64,000 bases of DNA from Gp7-AA6 sp036001245 (lineage in GTDB: Bacteria > Acidobacteriota > Thermoanaerobaculia > UBA5066 > Gp7-AA6). Location: the NCBI GenBank assembly GCA_036001245.1, contig DASYUL010000133.1:1-64000 (forward strand), given 5' to 3'. The translations under genes were made by a program, and so were the position numbers. The notes under the pieces are model-generated. The model had not been told where the DNA came from and did no database searches. It saw nothing but the letters and a program-made list of their open reading frames with translations. Positions 1-7,504 of the stretch are shown here, one piece after another (position 1 is the stretch's first letter; each line of letters starts with the position of its first letter).

Positions 1-3000
1 GATGTACTCGTCCTCGCCGATCGCGCGCCCCGCGCTGCCGAAGGCGACGACGCGGATCGTGTGCTTGCGCGGCAGCGGCCCCAGGTTCAGGTCCGCGTCG
101 AAGGGCGGGCGCGTCTTGGTCATCATCTTCGCGCCGTTCAGATAGAAGTCGACCGCTTTGACGCCCTCCGCTGCTTTCGTTTCGAAGCGCTGGAGGCCGG
201 TCACGATCTCCTTGGCCACCGGGAGCAGCATGATCGTCGAAGGGAGCAGCCCGAGGTCGCGGGCCTTTTCGAGCGTGGCGGAGGCGTCGGCGCGTTTCGC
301 GACGACGTCCGGCGGCGGAGCGTCGGGCTGCTCGGGAACGGTCAGCTTGTCGGTGATCCGCCCCTCCGCGCTCTGGTTGCCGTCGGAAACTTTCAGCACG
401 ATGTTGTACTCGCCGGGGTAGAGATAGCGCCGGACGGTCAGCGGGATCTTCTCGCCGCCGACTTCCTGGGTCGGGATGTCGAACCGGTACTTGAAATTGT
501 CGATGAGCCGCTCGCCCTTGACGACCTCGCCGATCACGTCGACGTTGTAGAACTTCTCTTCGCCGAGGTCGCGCGACTTCAGGTCGCTCTTCGAGACCAG
601 AAGCGAAAGGTCCACGCCGATCTTGTTGGCGCGCATCTCCGGGAACCGTACGAGCTTCGCGAGCCCGAGGGGAGCGGAGCCGGTGGCGAGCTCCGTCGTC
701 ATGGTCAGGATCTGATCGACGCCCTCCGTCTCGATGATCGGCGGGGCAAACAGCTTGCCCGCTCCGGCCAATCCCGTCGCGCCCGACCCGAGCACCGCGG
801 TCGAGTACGCGATCGCCTGGCGAAGGGTGCGCGTCTCGGGGCAGCGGTCATAGTCGACCCGGCGGCCCCCGGGAGCGGGCTGCCGCCCGCCGGCCGCGCT
901 GCCGAACCCGCCGCCGACCTGGAGCACGCCTTCGCCGTCGATCGGAAGCCACAGCTTGTAGTCGGGGCCGATGCCGTAGGGCGCATAGAAGATCAGGTAG
1001 ACCTTGCTCTTCAGCGCCTCGAGCCGGTCGTAATACCAGATCTGGATCGGGACGAAGACTTCCTGGCAATCGATCGGTATGACGGCATCCGGAGGCCCGT
1101 TGATGATGAGGACCTTCGCGCGGTCGTTATTGAGGTTCTTGAACTGTTCCTTCGCGATCGCGACGCGGTGCGTGTGGACCGCCTGATAGTCGTTGCGGAT
1201 GCCCTGCGAATCGATCGACCGGCGGCGCCAGAAGCTCTCGATGAAACGGTCCTTCTGGTAGTTGTCCGCAATCTGGACGAAGACTTCACGTTCCTCGTTG
1301 GTGATGATGAGCTCGACGAGCTCGAGGAACTCCTTGTACTTCGGCGCAACCTGGGCGGACAGCTCCTTCAGCTCCTTCTTCGAGAGCTTGCGGTGCGCGG
1401 GCGCCGGCGTGCTGGTCGTCGCAACGGGTTTGGCTGCTGTCCCCGGCGCCGCCGTCGCGCTGCTCGAAGATGGGCCCTCGACGCCGAGCGACTTTGCGCC
1501 CTTCGTGGGGAGGCTCGCGAACTTGCCGGACAGGTCGCCCAGGTCTTCGGTGGAGACCTTCGCGGGAGCGAGCAGCCTCGCCATCTCCATCTGGGCGCCG
1601 CCGGTGCTTCCCTGGCGTGTCGAAACCTCCACCCAGATCTTGTAGAGGTTGCAGAGCGTCGGGCAGGGCCCCATACAGCGGTCGCCGAGCGGCGGGCTGC
1701 AGTCGGCGTTCAGCTCCGGAAACGACTTGCGGCAGGAGCCCGGTTCGAAGATTTCGCTGTCGCGGGTGCCCATCGTCCAGAGCTTCCGCGGCGCGAGCTC
1801 CATCGAACGGTAGAAGAGCCAGTGCTCGGTCGCCCGGTTCATGCCGGTCCGGTTCGTGTACGTCCAGATCTCGAGGTTCCGGAAGGAGGCGGTCGGCGAA
1901 CAGTCCTTGACCTCCTCGATCGAGACCGGCTCGCCCCAACGGAGAACCATCCGTCCCGCGTCGCTCCGCCATCCGTCGTACTTCGTGTCGACGGCCTCCC
2001 GCAGCTCCTGGTACCGATGCCGATAGCCCGGTCCGAGGGGCGCGTCGAGGTTCGTCTTCTCGCGCCGCGCCCAGAAGGCTTCCTTGAAGGTCTCGCGCTG
2101 GTGCGGCTCGGTGAGCTGGAGGAAGAGCGCCTCCTCCTCCGGAAGGATGATCGGCGCGACGAACTCGGTCAGCCACTTCCGGTCGTCCTCGGGCATCGCC
2201 GCGAGGCGTTCTTTCTTCGACGGCTCCTTCGTCGCGACGGCGGGTTGTGCCGTAGCGGCAGGGGGAGAGCTCTGGAGGTTCGCTGCGGGAACGACGCCCG
2301 TGTTTGCCACCGCGATCGGCTTCGCGTTCGGATCGGGAAGGCTCGCGAGGCGCTGGCGGAACAGCTCGAGCCCCTCAGTCGAGACCGCCGGAGGCTTCGA
2401 GAGCAATGCGAGCTCCGCGATCGACTCGCCGTGCCGGCCGCGCACTTCTTCGGCGATGCGCGCGAAACGGCATCCATCCGGACCGCACCGTTTGGATACG
2501 GTTCCCGGCTGGGTGCACAGCGGATCGGTCGAGTTGAGTGGCACGGTCGCCGGGAGGCAGAGTTCCGCGAGGTTTGTCAGGCAGGAGGCTGGCTCGAACA
2601 GCGCCGGCTCGCCCAGCCCGGGGGCCCAGAGCTTCCGCTGAGCGCCGAAGGAAGGACGGAAGAAGACGTGCTGGGAAGGTCTTCCGACGGAGGTGCGATA
2701 GGTCCAGATTTCCACCTGACGCAGAACGCCCTCGCAGCTGCCGATCTCCTCGACCGCGCTCGGCTCGCCCAGGCGCACCACCATCCGCCCGGCGTCGCTC
2801 GTCACTCCGTCGTACTCGCTTGCCGCGACGTCCCGAAGGTGCTCGTATCGCTGCCGGTAGCCGGGACCGAGCGGCACGGCCAGACCCTCCCGTTCGCGGC
2901 GCTGCCAGAACTCTTCTTTGAACATCTCGCGCTGGCGCGGCTCCGTCAGCTCGAGAAAGAGCTTCGCCTCGTCGGGCAAGATGATCGGCTCGACGTGCTC

Positions 3001-3129
3001 GGTGAGCCACTTGCGCTCCTCTTCCGGAAGCGCGGCGATTCGTTCTTTTCGTGATGGCTCCGCCGCGGCGCCAGCCCCGGGGAGCAGGATGGATCCAACC
3101 AGGAACAGGAGGAATGCGGCTTTCTTCAT
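1..3129 (-). CDS. GWxTD-domain repeat protein, secreted (3' end outside window)
   Basis: At least 1043 codons, reading leftward from ATG 3127-3129 and still open at the window edge. The N-terminus is a Sec signal peptide (MKKAAFLLFLVGSILLPGAG). Three GWxTD-like modules follow at about residues 30-140, 310-430 and 590-700. Modules 1 and 2 both carry KWLTE..EPIILP/APIILP, then FWxRRE and a DAGRMV core; module 3 has ITNEEREVF and FWRRRS. The eponymous motif is degenerate (GVTSD, GWRSD, NLNND). The C-terminal part, with FYLNG, a TRPPFDADL-like stretch and VVAFGSAG, resembles the Ig-like tail of acidobacterial VWA-related proteins. Function is unknown; an envelope or secreted role is inferred. A near-leaderless promoter lies just upstream. 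Confidence 0.85.
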   Translation of the reverse strand, partial: MKKAAFLLFLVGSILLPGAGAAAEPSRKERIAALPEEERKWLTEHVEPIILPDEAKLFLELTEPRQREMFKEEFWQRREREGLAVPLGPGYRQRYEHLRDVAASEYDGVTSDAGRMVVRLGEPSAVEEIGSCEGVLRQVEIWTYRTSVGRPSQHVFFRPSFGAQRKLWAPGLGEPALFEPASCLTNLAELCLPATVPLNSTDPLCTQPGTVSKRCGPDGCRFARIAEEVRGRHGESIAELALLSKPPAVSTEGLELFRQRLASLPDPNAKPIAVANTGVVPAANLQSSPPAATAQPAVATKEPSKKERLAAMPEDDRKWLTEFVAPIILPEEEALFLQLTEPHQRETFKEAFWARREKTNLDAPLGPGYRHRYQELREAVDTKYDGWRSDAGRMVLRWGEPVSIEEVKDCSPTASFRNLEIWTYTNRTGMNRATEHWLFYRSMELAPRKLWTMGTRDSEIFEPGSCRKSFPELNADCSPPLGDRCMGPCPTLCNLYKIWVEVSTRQGSTGGAQMEMARLLAPAKVSTEDLGDLSGKFASLPTKGAKSLGVEGPSSSSATAAPGTAAKPVATTSTPAPAHRKLSKKELKELSAQVAPKYKEFLELVELIITNEEREVFVQIADNYQKDRFIESFWRRRSIDSQGIRNDYQAVHTHRVAIAKEQFKNLNNDRAKVLIINGPPDAVIPIDCQEVFVPIQIWYYDRLEALKSKVYLIFYAPYGIGPDYKLWLPIDGEGVLQVGGGFGSAAGGRQPAPGGRRVDYDRCPETRTLRQAIAYSTAVLGSGATGLAGAGKLFAPPIIETEGVDQILTMTTELATGSAPLGLAKLVRFPEMRANKIGVDLSLLVSKSDLKSRDLGEEKFYNVDVIGEVVKGERLIDNFKYRFDIPTQEVGGEKIPLTVRRYLYPGEYNIVLKVSDGNQSAEGRITDKLTVPEQPDAPPPDVVAKRADASATLEKARDLGLLPSTIMLLPVAKEIVTGLQRFETKAAEGVKAVDFYLNGAKMMTKTRPPFDADLNLGPLPRKHTIRVVAFGSAGRAIGEDEYI

Positions 3130-3139
3130 CCGCGTGCCG

Positions 3140-3166
3140 ATTCTAACCCTCCGTTTCGCTGACCAA
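3140..3166 (-). promoter_or_regulatory. Putative promoter of the GWxTD gene
   Basis: On the minus strand TTGGTC (3166-3161) is followed after 15 bp by TAGAAT (3145-3140), which sits 10 bp before the ATG at 3129. The predicted transcript would start only a few bases before the start codon. The call rests on hexamer matches only. Confidence 0.4.
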
Positions 3167-3213
3167 TTCCTTAACCGAAGCTTTACGATTGCGCGGACCG
3201 GAGAGACTGAGTG

Positions 3214-3255
3214 GCGCTGAGAGCTGAGGACTGAGGACTGAGAACTGAGAACGAC
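3214..3255 (+). repeat. Period-7 tandem repeat array
   Basis: Six consecutive 7-bp units with a GGACTGA/GAACTGA core (the first is GCGCTGA, the last decays to GAACGAC). The array ends 4 bp before the GTG of the cysteine desulfurase gene, and no separate strong Shine-Dalgarno sequence is visible there, so its GAG-rich bases may lie in the ribosome-binding region. Confidence 0.8.
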
Positions 3256-3259
3256 TCTC

Positions 3260-4420
3260 GTGATCTACCTCGACAACAACGCATCGACTCCTTCGGACCC
3301 GGAAGTCCGCGAGGCGATGGCCGCGGCGGTGGAGCTGTACGGAAATCCGTCGTCCGTCCATTCCGCTGGACGGCGTGCGCGGCGGGCGATCGAGGAAGCT
3401 CGCGAGGAGGTCGCGCTTCTGGTCGGCGCCCGCCCCGAGGAGATCTTCTTTACCTCCGGCGGCACGGAGTCGAACGCCCTCGCGATCTTCGGGACCGCCG
3501 CGGGCAAGTGTGGCCGCGTGGTGACCTCCGCCGTGGAGCACCCCTCGGTTCGCGAGCCGGTGGCCGCCCTCGTCGCTGCCGGATCCGACGCCGTGGACGT
3601 CGCTCCGATTCGGGGAGGAGGCATGGATCCCGGGAGCGTCGTGGAAGCGGCGGGTCCGGGCACGGTCCTCGTCTCGGTCATGGCGGCCAACAACGAGTAC
3701 GGCGGCCTTTACCCGATCGCGGAGATTGCCCGGGGTCTCGGCGACCACGGCATTCCCCTTCATACCGACGCGGTTCAGGCCGCCGGACGGGTGCCGATCG
3801 ACGTCGGTGCGTGGGGCGTCGATCTCCTGTCACTCTCCGCGCACAAGATCCACGGGCCCAAGGGAGCGGGGGCGCTCTACGTCCGGCGCGGGATCCCTCT
3901 CCAGCCCCACACGCCCGGCGGCGGCCAGGAGAGGAAGATCCGCGGCGGCACCGAGAACACGAGCGGGATCGTCGGCTTCGGCGTCGCGGCGCGTCTCGCC
4001 CGCGAGCGGTTGCCACGCGAGCCGGGGGAGATCGTCCGCCGTCGCGACCGCCTCGAGCGCGGCGTTCTCGAAACGATCCCGGGGACGACCGCCGTCGGTG
4101 CGGCGGCGCCGCGGCTTCCGAACACGAGCGCGATCCTGTTCGACGATCTCTCGGGCGAAGCGCTCCTGTTCCGGCTCGACCTCGAGGGCATCGCCGTTTC
4201 GGTCGGCAGCGCGTGCTCCAGCGGTACGCTCGCGCCGTCCCCCGCGATTCTCGCTCTCGGCTTCCCGCGGGAGAAAGCGAAAGGCGTCGTCCGGTTCTCG
4301 CTCTCGCGTCTGACGACCGACGAGGAGATCGACCGCGTCCTCGAGGTTCTGCCGCGCCTCGTCGCCGAGGCCCGCGCGGCGCGATCGCGCGGCTCCGTGC
4401 ACGCGTCCGCGCCGGGCTAA
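3260..4420 (+). CDS. iscS: Cysteine desulfurase, IscS/NifS type
   Basis: A 386-residue PLP enzyme of aminotransferase class V that takes sulfur from L-cysteine as an enzyme persulfide and passes it to thiolation or Fe-S assembly. Visible features are MIYLDNNAST at the N-terminus, FTSGGTESN near residue 64, HTDAVQ near 168, the PLP lysine in SAHKIHGP (Lys196) and the persulfide cysteine in GSACSSGT (Cys319). Length is typical. The start is GTG 3260. It lies 17 bp upstream of mnmA, the classical partner arrangement (as in Bacillus YrvO-MnmA), so it probably feeds tRNA 2-thiouridylation. Whether it also serves general Fe-S assembly cannot be told here. Confidence 0.93.
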   Translation: MIYLDNNASTPSDPEVREAMAAAVELYGNPSSVHSAGRRARRAIEEAREEVALLVGARPEEIFFTSGGTESNALAIFGTAAGKCGRVVTSAVEHPSVREPVAALVAAGSDAVDVAPIRGGGMDPGSVVEAAGPGTVLVSVMAANNEYGGLYPIAEIARGLGDHGIPLHTDAVQAAGRVPIDVGAWGVDLLSLSAHKIHGPKGAGALYVRRGIPLQPHTPGGGQERKIRGGTENTSGIVGFGVAARLARERLPREPGEIVRRRDRLERGVLETIPGTTAVGAAAPRLPNTSAILFDDLSGEALLFRLDLEGIAVSVGSACSSGTLAPSPAILALGFPREKAKGVVRFSLSRLTTDEEIDRVLEVLPRLVAEARAARSRGSVHASAPG

Positions 4421-4437
4421 CGCGTAGAATCCGGAGG

Positions 4438-5529
4438 ATGCGCGTCGCCGTCGCCATGTCCGGAGGGGTCGATTCCTCGGTCGCCGCTCTCCTTTTGAAG
4501 GAGGCCGGTCACGAGGTCGTCGGCCTGTCGATGCAGCTCTGGGACCACTCATCGGACTCCGGACGCACCGGCCGCTGCTGCACGCTCGACGATCTCTCCG
4601 ACGCCCGCCGCGTCGCGTGGACGCTCGACATCCCGCACTACGTCGTCAACCTCGAGGACGAGTTCAAGGACGACGTCGTGCGCCCGTTCGTCGCGTCGTA
4701 CCTGGCGGGAGAGACCCCGATCCCTTGCTTAGCTTGCAACTCCAAGGTGAAGTTCGCGACCCTCTGGGACCGCGCGCGGGCGATGGGCTGCGACGCCGTG
4801 GCCACCGGGCACTACGCACGGGTCGAGACGGATCCGGCATCCGGCCGCCCCGTGCTGATGAAAGGGATCGACCCCGACAAGGACCAGTCCTACTTCCTCT
4901 ACGACCTCACCGCGGAGCAGCTCGCCGCCGCGCGGTTTCCGGTCGGCGCGCTGACGAAGGTGGAAGTTCGCGCCCACGCGCGGCGCGCGAACCTCGCGAC
5001 CGCGGAGAAGGAGGAGAGCCAGGAGATCTGCTTCGTCCCGGCGGGCACGCGGCCGGGAGAGTTCGTGGAAGCGAGCGCGCCGGCCCTCGGGCTGCCGCTG
5101 CCGACGGTCCCCGGCGTCGTGGAGAACGCGAGAGGCGAGCGGCTGGGCGAACACGACGGCCACTTTCGCTTCACCGTGGGTCAGCGCCGCGGGCTCGGCG
5201 TCTCCGCGCCGGAGCGCCTCTACGTGATCTCGATCGATCCCGCCGCGAACCGCGTCGTCGTCGGCAGCGCGGCCGAGATCGACTCCCGCGAAGCGGAAGT
5301 GACCGATCTGTCCTTCCCGTCCGGAGAGCGGCCGATCCACGCGTTTCGAGCGGACGTCCGCGTCCGACATCGGGCTGCGGAGGTCCCGGCCACCGTTGCT
5401 CCCCGCGCCGACGGGACCGCCCGCGTCGTCTTCGATCGCCCCGTGCGGGCCGTGGCTCCCGGGCAGTCCTGCGTCTTCTATCGGGGAGACGTGGTGCTCG
5501 GCGGCGGCGTCCTCCGCCGGTTCCCGTAA
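4438..5529 (+). CDS. mnmA: tRNA-specific 2-thiouridylase MnmA
   Basis: A 363-residue enzyme that thiolates U34 of Glu, Gln and Lys tRNAs using ATP and persulfide sulfur. The PP-loop SGGVDSSVAA lies near residue 9. The catalytic cysteines are in IPCLAC (Cys97) and SQEICFV (Cys198), and GHYAR is present near residue 123. The C-terminal beta-barrel region carries FTVGQRRGLG. The start is ATG 4438 with GGAGG immediately before it; TAGAAT at 4425-4430 lies exactly 7 bp upstream of the ATG, so a leaderless internal promoter is also possible. It follows a cysteine desulfurase that probably supplies its sulfur. Confidence 0.96.
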   Translation: MRVAVAMSGGVDSSVAALLLKEAGHEVVGLSMQLWDHSSDSGRTGRCCTLDDLSDARRVAWTLDIPHYVVNLEDEFKDDVVRPFVASYLAGETPIPCLACNSKVKFATLWDRARAMGCDAVATGHYARVETDPASGRPVLMKGIDPDKDQSYFLYDLTAEQLAAARFPVGALTKVEVRAHARRANLATAEKEESQEICFVPAGTRPGEFVEASAPALGLPLPTVPGVVENARGERLGEHDGHFRFTVGQRRGLGVSAPERLYVISIDPAANRVVVGSAAEIDSREAEVTDLSFPSGERPIHAFRADVRVRHRAAEVPATVAPRADGTARVVFDRPVRAVAPGQSCVFYRGDVVLGGGVLRRFP

Positions 5530-5580
5530 ATTCACATTAGCGCCGCGCGTTTGCAGCAGTCGATCCGGCAGAGTGCGATC

Positions 5581-6465
5581 GTGTTCCGCGCATCGTTCGC
5601 ACTCGCGGTGGCGCTCGGCGCGGGAGCGCAGCCCATTGCTCCGTCCGCGGCGGCCACGTCGCCGAATCCCGTCCTCGCTGCCGCCGACGACGCCTGGGCG
5701 CGCCGGGACGAGAGACGAACGGGCGCACGCGCAGACCGGCGGCAAATCTCCGAAGCGGTCTCGCGTTACGAGGACGCGGCGGAGCTCCCCGACGCGGTCG
5801 AGCCGCGCTGGAAGCTCGCCAGAGCTCTCTTCTTCGAGGCGAGGTTCACCGGCCGCGATCGCGACTCGCAGCGGGCGCTGCTCGCGAAGGCGCGCGATGC
5901 GGGCGAGGAGGCGATCGCGATCCTGCGCCGGCGGGCGGAGGCGGCCGGACGCGCGGTCCCGACGGAACCGCGAAAGGTCGCCGTCGCGCTCGCCGCCGAG
6001 CGCGATGCCGCGCCGACGTATTTCTGGACGGCGGTCGCATGGGGTGAGTGGGGACTCGTCGCTCCCCGGATCACGGCCGCGAAGAAAGGCGCCGCGACGA
6101 AGGTGCGGGACTACGCGTCGACCGTGATCGCGCTCGACGCCGGATTCGAGGAGGGCGGCGGCTATCGCATCCTCGGACGGCTCCACCACCGGGCGCCGCG
6201 GATTCCCGGCCTGACCGGCTGGGTTTCGCGGGCCGAAGGGATCCGAAACCTCCGGCTCGCCGTGAAGACGGCCCCGCGCAACTTCGTCAACCGCCACTTT
6301 CTGGCGGAGGCGCTCGGCGACGGCGGCCTCGACGCGAAAAGCGAAGCGATCCGGATCGAAAAAGAGCTCGTCGCGGACGCTCCGTCGCCGGGTCACCTCG
6401 TGGAAGACCTCGCGATCCAGGAGGAGGCGAAAAGGGATCTGGCCGCCTGGACCCGGAAGTCGTGA
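5581..6465 (+). CDS. Exported TPR-like protein resembling the TRAP transporter T-component
   Basis: About 294 residues from GTG 5581; a TTG at 5551 is an alternative in-frame start adding ten residues. The N-terminus looks like a signal peptide (FRASFALAVALGAGA). The rest is helical and TPR-like: repeated RYEDAAELP, RWKLARALFFEARF and ARDAGEEAIAILRRRAE segments, then GWVSRAEGIRNLRLAV and NFVNRHFLAEAL. That order resembles the TatT (TRAP T-component) family, whose members form periplasmic helical trimers. No TRAP transporter genes are adjacent, so the substrate role is unproven. It converges on folK across a repeat-filled gap. Confidence 0.6.
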   Translation: MFRASFALAVALGAGAQPIAPSAAATSPNPVLAAADDAWARRDERRTGARADRRQISEAVSRYEDAAELPDAVEPRWKLARALFFEARFTGRDRDSQRALLAKARDAGEEAIAILRRRAEAAGRAVPTEPRKVAVALAAERDAAPTYFWTAVAWGEWGLVAPRITAAKKGAATKVRDYASTVIALDAGFEEGGGYRILGRLHHRAPRIPGLTGWVSRAEGIRNLRLAVKTAPRNFVNRHFLAEALGDGGLDAKSEAIRIEKELVADAPSPGHLVEDLAIQEEAKRDLAAWTRKS

Positions 6466-6475
6466 ACCGGAACGC

Positions 6476-6508
6476 CGCGGGGACAGGTCCCGCGGGCCTG
6501 CACCCGCC
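6476..6508. repeat. REP-like 33-bp palindromic repeat, copy 1
   Basis: A GC-rich imperfect hairpin containing CGGGCCTGCACCCGCC. It matches the reverse complement of 33422-33454 at 31 of 33 positions. It lies just after the stop codon of the TPR-like gene, in a convergent junction. Confidence 0.75.
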
Positions 6509-6514
6509 GCAGTT

Positions 6515-6579
6515 CAGAAAACGGGAAACGAACCGGGGGACTTCTCTAACCTTTTCCGTTTTTCGTTTTCTGTTTCCCG
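6515..6579. repeat. Two opposed period-7 arrays at a convergent junction
   Basis: The left block (6515-6535) has three 7-bp units beginning CAGAAAA and CGGGAAA. The right block (6552-6579) has four units: TTTTCCG, TTTTTCG, TTTTCTG and TTTCCCG. The right block read in reverse complement contains the same CGGGAAA and CAGAAAA units, so the two can pair (CGGGAAAC 6522-6529 with GTTTCCCG 6572-6579). The right block also encodes the C-terminal tail of FolK. The structure with its T-runs could act as a bidirectional terminator. Confidence 0.75.
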
Positions 6580-7052
6580 ACTCTCCTCGCCCTCGGCGAT
6601 TTGGGCAGTGCCGCCAGGAGTTCCACAACGGAGCGTCCGGTTCGAGGGTCTGTCCAGTCCGGGTTGATCTCCGCGAGCGGCGCCAGCGCGAACCGCCGGC
6701 CGTTCAGCCGCGGATGCGGGAGAACCGGATCGCGCGTATCGCGGACCCGTCCCCCGAAGTCGAGGACGTCGACGTCGATCTCCCGTGGACCGTTCGCGAA
6801 GCTCGGTGTGCGTCCCACGCGGCGCTCCACCTCGCGCGCGGCGGCGAGGAGCCTCCGGGCGGACCCGGTCCACTCGACCTCGACGACCGCGTTCCAGAAA
6901 TCGGGCTGATCGCGAAAGCCGACGGGCTCGGTTCGATAGAACGAAGAAACTTTTTTGATCGGCGCGAGCCGGGCGATTTCGGACAGTGCGCTCTCGAGGT
7001 AGGCGCGCCGGTCTCCGAGGTTCGAGCCGAGACCGAGGTACGCGAGAGTCGT
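6546..7052 (-). CDS. folK: HPPK, 6-hydroxymethyl-dihydropterin pyrophosphokinase
   Basis: Transfers pyrophosphate from ATP to 6-hydroxymethyl-7,8-dihydropterin in folate synthesis. Visible motifs are AYLGLGSNLGD at the N-terminus, FYRTEPVGF, FWNAVVEVE, the catalytic GPREIDVDVLDFGG and LPHPRLNGRRFALAPLAEI. The body is about 160 residues, as usual. Oddity: no ATG, GTG or TTG lies near the expected N-terminus. The nearest in-frame GTG is at 7173-7175, inside the neighbouring gene and 43 codons too early. An ACG at 7052-7050 sits where ATG would be expected, after GGGAG. The basic C-terminal tail (KQKTKNGKG) is encoded by a 7-bp repeat array. Confidence 0.88.
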   Translation of the reverse strand, partial: TTLAYLGLGSNLGDRRAYLESALSEIARLAPIKKVSSFYRTEPVGFRDQPDFWNAVVEVEWTGSARRLLAAAREVERRVGRTPSFANGPREIDVDVLDFGGRVRDTRDPVLPHPRLNGRRFALAPLAEINPDWTDPRTGRSVVELLAALPKSPRARRVGKQKTKNGKG

Positions 7053-7065
7053 GCGCTCCCGGGAA

Positions 7066-7380
7066 TCAGAAGTCTTCTTCCGGCTCCACGCGGTCGCTCT
7101 CGACGATCTCCCCCTCGTCCTCGAGGTCCTCGTCGTCGTCGCGCTCTTCTTCTTCGACCGGCTCGGGCGCTTCACCGAACTCGTCGGGGTTTCCTTCCGG
7201 CGGCGGCTCCATGATGACCGCCACACGCCGCGGCGGCCGCGGAGCCGCGACCGGCGCGTCCTCGGACTTCGCGTTCTTCTGGTTCGCGCCGCATTTCGGA
7301 CAGATCGCCTCCGGGCGTCCGAGGTTGTAGAACTTCGTCCCGCAGCTGTAGCACTCGAATTTTTTTCCGAGATCCGGCAT
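7066..7380 (-). CDS. FYDLN acid-type zinc-ribbon protein
   Basis: 104 residues from ATG 7378-7380, with GGAGAG upstream. The N-terminus holds a zinc ribbon, KKFECYSCGTKFYNLGRPE followed by ICPKCG, which matches the TIGR02300 family (FYDLN_acid; here FYNLG). The C-terminal half is strongly acidic (VEEEERDDDEDLEDEGE), as in that family. Function is not established; the family is thought of as a small metal-binding or RNA/transcription-associated protein. The 3' end overlaps or abuts the poorly defined folK start, so the two genes are probably translationally coupled. Confidence 0.85.
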   Translation of the reverse strand: MPDLGKKFECYSCGTKFYNLGRPEAICPKCGANQKNAKSEDAPVAAPRPPRRVAVIMEPPPEGNPDEFGEAPEPVEEEERDDDEDLEDEGEIVESDRVEPEEDF

Positions 7381-7469
7381 CACTCTCCGCTGACGCGGCC
7401 GAAACCTAGCACGCGACCCCCCAAAGGGCAACCGGCGCAATTCCCTGATAACACGGGGCAATTCGCATG

Positions 7470-7497
7470 TTGCGATTCGGGGGTTTCCCGGCAGAAT
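7470..7497 (+). promoter_or_regulatory. Putative leaderless promoter of tgt
   Basis: TTGCGA (7470-7475), a 16-bp spacer, then CAGAAT (7492-7497), which lies 7 bp before the GTG start at 7505. Transcription would begin at or next to the start codon. Confidence 0.45.
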
Positions 7498-7504
7498 CTC
7501 CGCC

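Noticed and set aside
61..3054. A 997-codon open frame on the plus strand opposite the GWxTD gene.
   Set aside because: It shares codon boundaries with the real minus-strand gene, is rich in Arg/Leu/Ala from GC-rich complement codons, and has no recognisable domain.
5551..5580. TTG 5551 as the start of the TRAP T-component-like gene.
   Set aside because: GTG 5581 gives a cleaner signal peptide; the upstream ten residues add nothing conserved, although the longer start cannot be excluded.
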